Part shown: piece by piece, positions 12,755-23,487 of the stretch
Layout of the letters: each line of letters opens with the position of its first letter
Position numbering within the stretch: position 1 is the first letter of the stretch
Assembly: GCA_030562195.1 (NCBI GenBank)
Contig: JAUJPP010000012.1
Span: forward strand, 19,530,001-19,594,000
Direction of reading: 5' to 3'
DNA from: Nipponacmea schrenckii
Lineage: Eukaryota > Mollusca > Gastropoda > Lottiidae
Length of the DNA: 64,000 nt
Notes under the pieces: generated by a model
Database searches by the model: none
Seen by the model: only the letters and a program-made list of their open reading frames with translations
What the model was told of the DNA's origin: nothing
Made by a program: the position numbers and the translations under genes

Positions 12755-12845
12755 CCTTTGGACTCCCTGAGGAAGTCTGTTTTTAGACACACGAAACGTT
12801 GAAGGAATAAATGGTTTAATTTGACAGAAGTTTCATTATTTAAAG
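12755..12845 (+). repeat. Possible hammerhead-ribozyme-like fragment of a Penelope-type element
   Basis: The string CCTGAGGAAGTCTG, a T-rich loop, AGACACAC and GAAACGTTGAAGG resembles the layout CUGANGA - stem II - GAAA of minimal hammerhead motifs carried by Penelope-like elements. Stem II would be only GUCU/AGAC, and extra ACAC bases precede GAAA, so it is unlikely to be active. No RT or endonuclease frame is nearby. Confidence 0.3.
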
Positions 12846-14529
12846 CCTCATATCTTCATCCTGTCAAAGCATCATAGTTTTTTACAACTGAGATCACCAT
12901 TAATCATCTTCATGATTGGTTTTGTTCAACTCTCATTTTTATTTTGAAACTACAAATGATATTTATTCAATGGAAAATGCTAAGCTTCCACGACATCGTG
13001 AATTGCGCTCCGGCTTCGCTTTAAAGCAATTGAATTGGTTGGTTTGACACTACAGTGGATCTGTTGATTTCGCTGCGTAGGACTTAGAGATTTCTCTCGA
13101 TGTTAACACTCTAATCGAGAGGTTGTGTCTCAGAGTAAGTAGTATCATCATGGGTATATTGGCAAGAGATGCTCTCAGATCCTGGATGGAAGGATGGAAA
13201 TGGCGTCTTTCTGTTGTTAGTATTGAGAAAGAGTCCAGTTCGCTCTTCACACCTTGATAAATAGAGCGAACAATAAAATTCCTGGCCGATGGGCAGAGTT
13301 TCTCCGAGTCTTGAGTATCATCTACCACCAAGGTCTCCGGCTATGCTTAATGCCGCCATTTGCACGATCAACAGAAACTTGACCCAGACGATAATGAGGT
13401 TTGCCACGATCCCTTCCCAACGAAGTTATCCATGTCAGTGCTGCAGCAGGCAACATTATTTTTAAGTTTTACCAGCTGCAAAAAATAAATATATTTTACT
13501 GCGTGTAGGAGACATTGATAGAAAAAAGAATTTACAATTTGATTGGTATGTAGTACAAATTGTGTAAATCATTGCGTCTTATGATAATTCAATGCTTTTA
13601 TGAAGTCCCTTTGGGAGTGAAACAACGCTTACATGAACTTACTGCAAATTCGAGAGATTCTACCTAATCACTGGTTACTGAAACATAATATATACCGTTT
13701 TTACGATGGTGTACTATATATAAGTGATCGTATCTATCAGTGGACACAGCGTTTCCTAAAGAAACATACAAATTTTCACTGTTTTGTTCTAAGAATAAGA
13801 CAAATAACAGAGCTTCCAAAATTGCTAAACATTACTGTTGAATGCCCAAGGATCTAGTTGATACTTCTAGAATTGGTAAACGTGACGTCAAAACTACAAA
13901 GTTTTGTCGGTGGCTTTTAACAGATTTTATTTTTAACATAATAATCATAATTATTGCTTTATTGTACGAAAGGTCACTACCAAATTTAATATGATAGCTT
14001 CCTTGGTGACGTAAAAAAAATTTAAAATTGTTCAAGAATTATATGGTTGTTTTTGTGGCAGTTTGTGTTATATTTCTGTCGGATAAAAGTTATATAAATG
14101 TAGCTTACCATTAGATCGCACCAAATGACAGAATATTAACTACCAGTCAAATGATAAATTTTAGGAAAAACAATAATGTAAACTTTATACGCAGTATTCA
14201 GTATTCACGTAAATTACCAGTTTAAGAAATAACAAACAGAAATATGCGATCAGAATACCATTAATGAAAAGATTGTCATATAGTATTTCATGAATCTTCC
14301 TGTTTGGGGTTTCTTTCAGTAATTCTTGCTAACGTACGGAATATCTAGCTACAAACCATTTGCTATCTGCATCTAATCTACTAATTTCATTTTACAGATT
14401 TATAGCCGGTGTCCAGTTCGTATACAATCAAATAGAATTCGACTAGTTCATTGTAGAATTTAACATCAATACATAAACATCTATTTGAATTGAGAAAAGT
14501 AAGTAAGGACAGCAAGCAAACTTAAGTTA
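12846..14529. other. No recognised gene
   Basis: A minus-strand frame at 13050-13331 (93 codons) and a plus-strand frame at 13633-13857 (74 codons) are open. Neither resembles a known family or has a clear splice partner. The GC content rises around 13000-13430, which may mark an old mobile-element fragment that I cannot identify. Confidence 0.35.
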
Positions 14530-14875
14530 ATTTGAGATACACCCTACTCTTTTGCATCTTATTGGCTAATAAAGACGGGCAACACCACTCAGTGTGTAAT
14601 GAAAAGAATTTTACCAAGGGAAGCGGCATAAGTCTACTCTTTTAGCGATTTCAACCTATCGAGTGATCAGCCTGTAGCATACGGGGCCACGGTGTATTGT
14701 CCCATCTGAACAACTAGACGCTTCTTCTTTGTCAGTCCTCCCGATATGCATCACTGACAAAGGGAAACCGGACTGAAAAATCGGAAAGTTTTTCTCACAC
14801 TTTGCCGGGATAGAAACCTGGACCTTCAGGTCTGTGGGTATGCCTCTGAACCACCACGGCTCCCCATTCACAAAG
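14530..14875 (-). repeat. tRNA-derived SINE
   Basis: On the minus strand the element begins GGGAGCCGTGGTGGTTCAGA (A-box-like), then GGTCCAGGTTTCTATCCCG (B-box-like) about 45 nt in. A middle block with CAGTGATGCATATCGGGAGG follows, and then the family tail with GTGGTGTTGCCCGTC and AAAAGAGTAGGGTG. The tRNA-like head, the two boxes in order and the shared tail support a full-length SINE. Confidence 0.75.
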
Positions 14876-15059
14876 CTAATATATTTATTTAGTAAATTTT
14901 ATATTTGTTATTCTCATGATATGTTTAATCTACAATCGTGAGGTGTCAAATAGAGAAAAATATGACATTTGTCATTACAACATGCATTATGCTAATGGGA
15001 GAATCTGGAAATCAGTCAACACCTCTATATGATAGCTGACTAATGACAGACAATCTTTA

Positions 15060-15330
15060 TGATTAATCCGACATACACTGACTGATTGATTCGACGAACG
15101 AAAGTCAGTTTTCTGTATACTGAACTTGGGACCGTAGTGGTTCAGTTCAAGTCTATGGTTGAATCCCGATACCAGATGCAGGATCATTGGGCTTGGAAAA
15201 AAATGTCTGGTATGCGCTCCCTTAAAATCCAAAAGACTAATTGTACTGTTGGATTCCATCTGTGTGCACTACGAGTTGTCATCCGTCTTTATTAACGACT
15301 TCATGTCCAGAAAAGGTTACGGGGTTAAAC
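15060..15330 (+). repeat. Degenerate tRNA-derived SINE
   Basis: CCGTAGTGGTTCAGTTCAAG (A-box region) and GGTTGAATCCCGATACCAG (B-box region) are followed by a tail with GTTGTCATCCGTCTTTATTA, which resembles the tail of the 14530-14875 copy. More diverged than its neighbours. Confidence 0.5.
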
Positions 15331-16045
15331 GCATGTCAAGTCCTTTTGCATGCTAAATCTCACGTGACCCAATCAGAACCAACATGAACAACTTTGCGAC
15401 GATTGACCCAATGTCAATACATTCTACATGTTTTTATTTGTGTAGCGAATAATGAACAATGATGTAGTTATGCATCTGTTCATTTCCATAAAAACGTTTT
15501 CCCGTTTTAAATTCCAAGGTCAAAATGTAACACATAACTGAAAGATTCTCTGGTTTGAATTACAAGGTCGCAAGTAAATTGGACAAAATTTACAAAGTTA
15601 TGAATTTAACTATTATATAGTCCTGGATGCATCCAAGGAGAACTGTCGTGATAATTATCAATATAAAGTTGAGTTGATTCAAAACATGATAAAGCATTTC
15701 AGAACCTTTTTCATTAATTTTGATCAAGTTTATTACAGCTTAAATGAGGCTTAATCTTTAAATACGATTTTATAAAAATATATCTCACGGATCACAATTC
15801 TAAATGACAAGGTCATCTAAAGTTTGTTGACACTGTATGCATTTAGGGGCCCATTATGTTGCAAATAGCAATTCGGTCAAGTAGGTCACATCATTGAAAT
15901 TAAACGTGACAGGATTATCCAAGAAATGCTGTCTTTGTTAAAAATACCATTTCGTTCACATAGGTGAAGGTAAAAAAAAAAACCTGAAAATTATGAATAA
16001 TGTTTTTACGACTGTATTTTTGTATTGTCTGACAATTGGCGTGAC
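15331..16045. promoter_or_regulatory. 5' flank of LDLa gene 1, duplicated at gene 2
   Basis: From about 15720 the sequence parallels 23090-23385: both have AATGACAAGGTCAT, AGGCCAC/AGGTCAC, CATTGAAAT and AGATGCTGTC/AAATGCTGTC in the same order. The duplication that made the two LDLa genes therefore included at least 300 bp of upstream sequence and presumably the promoter. Confidence 0.6.
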
Positions 16046-16053
16046 TATAAAAG
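16046..16053 (+). promoter_or_regulatory. TATA box of LDLa gene 1
   Basis: TATAAAAG lies 106 nt upstream of the start codon in the context GGCGTGACTATAAAAGTTA. The same context occurs before gene 2 (23386-23393, 102 nt upstream of its ATG). This match is much better than its surroundings. Confidence 0.65.
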
Positions 16054-16151
16054 TTAAACCAATCTACGCTTCAAACCATTATTGCATCAATTTCCAATAG
16101 AAACATTATTCAACACGATTTGTTAATCGAGTGATTAGTCAAAATATCAGT

Positions 16152-19100
16152 ATGAATATTAAATTACAATACTCGGGGTTAATGATCACCTTAATTTTAT
16201 TAGGTAAGTTGACTTTAATTATTGGAACTTTATTGCATGTTTTAAATGCTATATTCCAACTCCAAGAAAGTTTTTCCTTAACTTTGCTACACTCGTGTAA
16301 TAAACGCCAACAAATCAGCACAAACTATCCAATAATCAAAACCAACGAAAGAACCAATCGTCAGTGTCTGTACAGTCGCAGCCTGTTACACTGGCTTCCG
16401 CTCATGTTTAAGACGTAAAAATTCATTGGGAGTTTGAATGTTTAATTGAAAGTTCAAAAATCCAAAATACGCTGTCAAAGTTTTTTTTTCTGATAAAAGG
16501 TGAGATTAAGATTAGAGACCTAGAGATCCAATTTGGGTCATTTTCAAAAATGTCGTAAATTATACCTGAAAATATTTTTAAAACGTTATTTACGTCTATG
16601 CATCTGGATCCAATTAATTTAGTGTCAAAATTGGTAATTAACAACTAAGTGTACTGATTGTTTATTAAGTAGTTGACATATTTTGGGGATTTATAATTGC
16701 TGGATATTATATAAAGTTTAACAGAATAAGCAGGGAGACATATTTCTCTACAATTAATCGTTTATTTTGATTACGTAATTACTTTCAAATTAGTTTTGAC
16801 GTTAAAATATAATTGGTTTATGTTAAATTTTCCTGATTTATGCGACTCGTTTCTTTTGATTTTGATGTATAATTCTCATTCATTTTTATGCCGAAAAAAA
16901 AATTGCACCTACTATAAGAAAAAAAACAGATTGCCCCTTTTATTCGGCTCTGTCTATAAGCAAAATGTTCTTATTATCTGACAATGCGCACAATTTTCCG
17001 TGATCTCGATCCTAGATATTTCAAGCACGCCTACATTGATAAAAACAGATCCATTTGTTTAATATATTACACTATGACAAACATACATTATATTCATTTT
17101 CTCACTGAATAACATAATTAAGGTCAATCACATTAACCCATTGCGACATTTTTGACGAATTGTTTCCAAAATAATGATTAACATTGCATTTTTTAAAAAT
17201 AATATGTGTCATTTCTATCATTAAATTTGATTCAAATTAATAACAGTAAACTGTTTTGCCGGAATCTTTTATAAAATAACAAAAACAAGCAAAACCAAAA
17301 TAAACCTACGCTATTTAAACTGCTTACAGATTCCAACTGTATGACTGTGATATTAATGAAACGAAACTCTAACCATCCTCCCCTGATTCTAATGTTGTAA
17401 TCATTATCGGTGGGATGTTTGGGTCTTCCCTCTAGGAAATGGTAAACACAAGGTATATCGTGTTCGGGCGTACAACTGGGAAATTTAACACGGCTGACAT
17501 CGTGCAAATATATGTCACATTTCGAGAACTCTATCTAATTTGGTTACTTAAGTTCACACGACTTCCGAGCAAAATATTGATATTACGAATCATAATTACC
17601 ACATCGGAAGTCGTAGTATTTTTCCATATTTCCTACGTGTAACAAGGCCCCATGTAATTGACTAATGCGATCATTTCATACAGGATAGTTTTGTTTGGTT
17701 CTAATAGTACTCGATTATTTTCTTGGTCGATCGTAAACCGCGACAACTGTTCAGGGGAAGTTCTGTTGGGTTTGTTACCAGAAAAGTGATGCTGTAAATA
17801 GTAAATTGAGAGTGAATAAGTAATAGACGACTATATACAGTGAATAAAGCTACAGAGGAATAAAGAGACCAACTAACAATTTTATTAATTGTCCATTTCA
17901 GGATATATGAATGTCCATGGTTGCACGACACCAAGTTTGTACACATGTCAAGATGGAACACGAATCCCAACAATATATCAATGTGATGGTGATAGGGATT
18001 GTTCTAATGGGGAGGATGAACTTAACTGCAATGGTATAGTATCTTGTCTATTAAATAAATGAACAAATATTATGGTATACTACTCCTTTCAACAATCTAC
18101 ATTGACATCACTAGTTCATTTCCCCAATTCTGTTGTTTAAGTTCAATTTTATAGTATTGCTTTTCACACAGAAATCCTAGTTTTCCGACGGTTCTTCGCC
18201 TTCTCCAATACACACATAGTTGTATCATAGAGATACATACAGAAAAACTTTGTTATTGTAGTCAATTGTGGTAAACACGAAAGAAAGTGTGAAAATTCTA
18301 ACTGTATACCAGCTAATTGGTGGTGTGATGGTGAATCCGATTGTCCAGACTCAAGCGACGAGAGACGATGTCCAGCAAGAGTAAATGAACCTGTACGTAT
18401 ACCAACCCAGTACAGTAACGTGAAAAGCAAAATGAATGGAATTTGCGTACTTCTTTTCTGTACCTGATTGGGCAGATAAACGCCACAAGGGAGTGAATGA
18501 GAGAAATACAAGTACAGTGGCATAAGCCAGTCTTGTCTATGTTGACTGATCTCTGATATTTCACTGTCCCGATCAGTATGAAGTAGAGCTCATATAGCAA
18601 CCACGAGCAGAGAAAATGCTAAAGAATGATTGGTTTTAAAAAAAATCCATCGTCATAAAGATTTGCTACTAAGGTGTCTTGGATGCGTTCAATTCTTATA
18701 GAAAAGAATGGTGACAAACGAATTGCCCATCGACTAAACGTCATTGTAATTTTCAGGGTTTTCATTCACAGACTGGTAATTTTATATGTCATGATCAGTC
18801 CAGGATATCAATACAATTTCATTGTGACGGTTCTGCAGACTGTCCCGATGGATCGGATGAAGTCAACTGCACCCGTAAGTAGTATATTCTTTAATTTCAA
18901 TTTCAGACCTACTAAATAATTTCTTACCTATAAGGCTAAATCTTTCATGAGTCGAGCAGAACCCGGAAGCAATTGCAAATGATCGGATCGATCGCCAAAT
19001 CTGGTCAACCTGCAATTTGTTATGGATCTACTCTATAGCTAAAACAAAATGACATTTGTGACTTCGAAACACGAGTTTTTGGTATTTGCTACCATTCAAT

Positions 19101-20501
19101 TGATCGCAGTTAAAAATAGTCGATCTTACTCTATTTAGATACATGTGGTCCACATCAGTGGAAGTGTGATTATTTTGATTGTATACCGGCTACTTGGTGG
19201 TGTGATGGTCAAAACGATTGCCCTGATGACAGTGATGAAAAACATTGTTTGACACAGATTACTGAGGCCAGTCCACATGTAAGTAAGATAGCTTGCCAGG
19301 TTAGGTAGTATACGCTCACTGGCAGCTTTGATTTGGATTTAAAATTTTGAACAGAACAGTCAAAATCACTGGTCAAACTTGAATCACAACTTCTTTGAGA
19401 CCTTCAGAGGTGATAAGGAACAATAATTTTGTAAAATTCCTAGTTTTTGTTAGCTAAAAATTGAGTGCGTTTGAAGGGCAATAACTCGTATTAAATATTT
19501 TTAGATATTTCTGATTTTCAATAGGGTTAATCCTTTTAATGACTTTGTGATTACAAACTAAAACTCAAATACGTTTTAAAGATCTTGGGCTCAATTTTTT
19601 TTTATCTGATTTTTTAATAAGATGCATAAACAATTTCAGCAATTTTCGTCAAAATCCGAACCCGAGGAGTCAAAATTCGAACGTGCTTGAAAAGGACAAG
19701 GGCAATAACTCATTGAATATTTTTCGATATATTTTATGTTCATACAGTTTTGTCAAAATCCTAAAAGATTTTGAACAGAGTTTATCCTTGATAATCGATT
19801 TCACCAAGTTTCGCTGTAAACCGTCAAGAATGTGCCCTGTAGAGTGTTAACGAGTAATAATTGTGACCAGACCGACCGACATGGATGACGACAATGTACA
19901 CTACACTTTTCGAGTGGGCGTATTGAAATGCTCCACTGGCTTGGTTTAGAAAAGTTCTACATTATAACGTCTCAGTAAAAACCACACAGTTAACAATTCA
20001 ATATCAAATCTTGAGAATTTCATCCTTAATGCTAGTTCACAAGTCAGACTTGTTTGGAGGGGCAAATTTATCTCGACTGTCGATAGTTAAGAAAGTAGGT
20101 GGTCTGAAGTTTTTTTGTAAGAGACATTTCCTGTATCTATCCACACATTTCGACAGTGGGTGTAATTACTTTGATTGGCAAACAATCTTCAATATTCAGA
20201 GAAAGGGCAGAATAAAGAGAACATAATTGTCTTATTTTTATTTCATTATTAGCAAAGATTGGGTTTCTAATTCAAGTATTGACCGTTTTCAATTATTTGT
20301 TTTTTTAAATTTCAGAACTCGTCGCTTCTATCAAGGATTGAGGCGGCGGCACTAGTTTCTGACAATACGGAGAAGCAGGTGCCATTACATCACAAGTCCA
20401 GTCCGATAATCTTGAAGTCATCATCAACTAGTTTATTACGTACAGTTCCATTTACAGTTGTATTTCTCGTGGTGCCTATCAGTTTCTGTGTAAAACATTG
20501 A
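16152..20501 (+). CDS. LDLa-repeat surface/secreted protein 1 (four LDLa domains)
   Basis: Join 16152-16203, 17902-18033, 18262-18392, 18757-18874, 19139-19278, 20316-20501 (252 aa). All junctions are GT-AG and the phases agree (1,1,0,1,0). Residues 1-17 (MNIKLQYSGLMITLILL) start a signal peptide that is completed in exon 2. Exons 2-5 each encode one LDL-receptor class A module, with the calcium-binding signature intact: [48 protein letters not shown] and CDGQNDCPDDSDEKHC. The last exon gives a Ser/Thr-rich stretch and a hydrophobic tail ([15 protein letters not shown]) four residues from the end. This fits a GPI-attachment signal or a short transmembrane anchor. There are no EGF, YWTD or protease domains, so it is not an LDL receptor proper. 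LDLa modules bind ligands through acidic residues and calcium, but the ligand here is unknown. A paralogue follows at 23488-33511. Confidence 0.85.
19285..19930 (+). mobile_element. Pearl-like element starting 6 nt inside an LDLa-gene intron
   Basis: It begins AAGATAGCTTGCCAGG, the family's left end, directly after the splice donor GTAAGT of exon 5. GTATACGCTCACTGGCAGC follows, then degenerate core units with AGGGCAATAACT. It ends with ACCGACCGACATGGATGACG and GTGGGCGTATTGAAATG. The corresponding intron of gene 2 holds a longer copy at 30984-32506. Confidence 0.65.
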
Positions 20502-20661
20502 TCAGATATCGTTATTGCTATACAAAATAATTTCCCTTTAGAATACTAGAGGTCATATTTGTATTGAATTTCAGACGGTATGGCCTACCTCTCGTGGACG
20601 TCGTTGCTATCATCAATATTTATATATGGGTACTAATTTATAGATTATATGTATTAAGTCG

Positions 20662-20667
20662 AATAAA
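20662..20667 (+). terminator. Candidate polyadenylation signal of LDLa gene 1
   Basis: AATAAA occurs 161 nt after the stop codon. The surrounding 3' flank (about 20502-20910) is repeated after gene 2 (33512-33840), where ATAATAAAAC stands at the equivalent place. Confidence 0.5.
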
Positions 20668-20910
20668 TCAGATTTAGATGCAGCACGTGTTTTATCATTT
20701 GGTTCTCGATTAAAGGGAGGTAACTTATACAGTTTCCAAGCGTTGGCTCGCCCGAAACTTTCTTGCTTTTCAAACGACGTTAAAGATCTTCGGTAGTACG
20801 TTTTTTCAAAGGTATAGAACTTTGTGCAAAGTTCCAAACGGAAGGGCGGACATGAGTGACGGAAATATGCGCCCCCAATACATGTGGTCGTAAAAAAATG
20901 CGGGTAAAAC

Positions 20911-21179
20911 TTCAAAGACGGTATTCACAAAGATTTGAAAAAAAATCGAAAATGAGCTTCTGACTGCAGAAATGGATTATCTTTCGTTTGGTACAAAAAT
21001 TATATCGAAAACATCAAAACAGGTCGAGTTATACCATTTCAGTTTAGGGGGGGGGGCATCCAGCTTATAGGGTCCTATAGTGGCTTGTACACTATGGTAC
21101 AGACTAAAGCTTTGAATTGCTGCCACTAGGAAACTACTGGAGATGTAGGACCAGGTAGCAAACTATCCGAAGTTAATAC
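20911..21179. other. No feature except a G9 tract
   Basis: Unassigned sequence with a run of guanines near 21049-21057. Confidence 0.4.
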
Positions 21180-21745
21180 AGTGAAAACGCGAACGTAACT
21201 AAAAAATTGCCATATTTCAGTGAAAAATAATCAGGTCATAACGAAAATCAAGATGGATCATTTTTATAATGACATTGACCCACAAAATAAAAATAAAAAC
21301 AATACGCGAGCAAGTTGCACAATATACCTGATACAGTAAAAACGCGGGCCTAAGTCGGTCACAATATTTCGGTGAAAAATTATCAAATCATTACAAAACC
21401 GAATAGGGATCATCTTCATAATGAAGTTGACCTACAAATAAAAATCAGAGTCTGTAGTATGATATATGAATGAGTTGCGACTTGTAGATAATGGAGTGAA
21501 AAACTTTAAGTCAGAGACGATATTTGGGTGAAAAATTATCGGATCATCACGAAAATCGATAGGAATCATCTTCATGACACCTACCCACAAAATAAAAAAT
21601 AAAAAGAATCATTAAAGAATTATTACCTGTAGATTGAGTCCGAACAAATGTGAACGGACCGACGGACCGACGGACAGAAGGACTGTCGGGGCGATTACAA
21701 TATACACCCAAAATACATTTGTGGGCTTATAAAATCCATTTAAAA
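21180..21745 (+). repeat. Second tandem-core element with GGAC microsatellite and tail
   Basis: Three diverged units of about 150 bp each contain GTGAAAAATTATC, ATCA(C/T)GAAAATC, GATCATCTTCAT and CACAAAATAAAAA. They are followed by ACGGACCGACGGACCGACGG and a tail GCTTATAAAATCC. The layout (core repeats, GGAC microsatellite, short tail) matches the pearl-like elements in this window, but the core sequence is different. Confidence 0.6.
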
Positions 21746-21759
21746 CATCAAGGACGCCA

Positions 21760-22720
21760 CTTCACAGAATGAGCAATTCGATCCGCAGGATTCTGGGTAG
21801 TCGGAGCAAAACTCCTGATTTGCCAGAGGACCGTCTTGAACCGTTTACTAACGTTGGAAAATACATCTTTGGACCCCGGACAATTATTTCACGTAAAACA
21901 CGTGGTGGATACGCCAACTCAAACCGTTGGGCAATTCTTTTCACATGCTTAGTGACAAGAGCTTCTTAACATCAAACTAATCGATGAAATGAGCTTTTCA
22001 GCCTTCATAAACGACCTTAGAACATTCGCCGATTTAAGAGGTCAAGTTAAGATTTTCCGATCTGACCGAGGAACAAACTTTATTGACGCAATCGATGATT
22101 TGATGAGACCCTTCAAGAACTTTCTGTACAAATTTGGTTCAACTTTGATCCTCAATCCGCCACATTCGTACCACATGGGTGGAGTCTGGGAAAGAATGGT
22201 TGGTATTGCAGGGAGAATACTCGACTCTATGCTTGTCAACACCACTGGAATCTTATTCAGGGCAGACGTTTCAGCAATAACCAATTCAAGACCCTTGGTA
22301 CCGGTATCAACAGATCCAGAGAATTCGTTAATCTTATCACCAGCTATGCTACTGACACAAAAGACCGCTTACATCTTTACTTCAGACCAGCTTGGAGATC
22401 TTTGTCTAGCCGAATGGAGACGCGTACAAGCTCTTGCCAGAGTATTCTGGTCCCGTTGGAGGAAAGAGTACCCGCCATGACAACAACCACGACGTAAATG
22501 GACCGACGATCGTAATGATCTTATCAAACGAGACGTCATTTTCCTATTGGCCAAAAACCTTTGTCGCTTTCAATGGCCCATTTGAGTTATATTTTAAAGT
22601 TTTTAAAGTTCCGACGAACATGTCTGGAAACGCAGAAGTACGAAAAATCGTAAATGGAAAAGCTAACATCTACACACGACAACACGACCGTTGACGTAAT
22701 TCTTCTCATGGTGAACGACT
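21760..22720 (+). pseudogene. BEL/Pao-type retrotransposon integrase remnant
   Basis: Frames at 21769-21969 and 21989-22480, then a third through about 22700, match the C-terminal part of a BEL/Pao integrase. SRKTRGGYANSNRWAILFT lies in the core, FRSDRGTNF carries the second catalytic Asp, and NPPHSYHMGGVWERMVG carries the catalytic Glu. WTDDRNDLIKRD and a later VRKIVNGKANIYTR correspond to the C-terminal end. The position of the first catalytic Asp appears changed (VGKYIFGP), and the frame breaks near 21966-21989 and again after 22480. No LTR, protease or RT is seen, so it is a dead fragment. It lies between the two LDLa genes and outside both. Confidence 0.75.
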
Positions 22721-23090
22721 ATAAATAATAATACAATAATAGGGATACTTTGAATTCATATAGTTAAATATTGGAAATACATGTAGTGATATCAGTTAGA
22801 TATCAGACGGGAAGTATTCACATTCGATGTTTACTACCTTGTTTTTATCATTTGCTTCTTCCCCATAGTTATTGACGGCCTTTAACTCCCGTGACAACGT
22901 CTGCATCAATATTTCAACACATGTAACATTGACAACCTTTAATTTTTCTGAGGAAATCGAGACATATCACTGTCAATTTACCAATCCACTGACTACTGTA
23001 TTCACCTTTCTGGTGGAATATTATAATAACAATTTACAAAACAAGTTGTTTCCGTTATATATTGACCGAGATTGCGATTTCAGTCCCTTG
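22721..23090. other. Intergenic sequence; no recognised feature
   Basis: An 87-codon open frame (22872-23135) has no family resemblance and runs into the duplicated upstream region of LDLa gene 2. I do not call it a gene. Confidence 0.4.
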
Positions 23091-23385
23091 TTTAAACTAG
23101 TTGAGTCCGGCTCAGCACAGTTAAAGCTTAATTAATTACGATATTGTTATGTAGAAATATTTCACGAATCAAAATTTGTAAATGACAAGGTCATTCAAGT
23201 TTGTATTAATAGGGGAGCCATTCCCGGTACAAACTGGATATCGGTTAAATAGGCCACCTCATTGAAATGACCTGATTATCGAAGAGATGCTGTCATTTCA
23301 ATTACTTAAATGTATGGGAAAAAGACTGAAACTTATCATATAATATATTGACTGTATTCTTGCATTCTCTTTTAGTTGGCGTGAC

Positions 23386-23393
23386 TATAAAAG
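23386..23393 (+). promoter_or_regulatory. TATA box of LDLa gene 2
   Basis: TATAAAAG in the same GGCGTGACTATAAAAGTTA context as gene 1, 102 nt upstream of the start codon. Retention in both copies supports function. Confidence 0.65.
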
Positions 23394-23487
23394 TTACTTT
23401 AATCTACGCCTCGTACCATTATTGCATCAATTTCTACTTGAAACATTATTCAACACGATTTGTTAATCGAGGGATTAGCCGATTACA

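Noticed and set aside
13050..13331. 93-codon minus-strand frame in a higher-GC patch
   Set aside because: No motif of a known transposon or cellular protein could be seen, and the frame ends do not suggest splicing.
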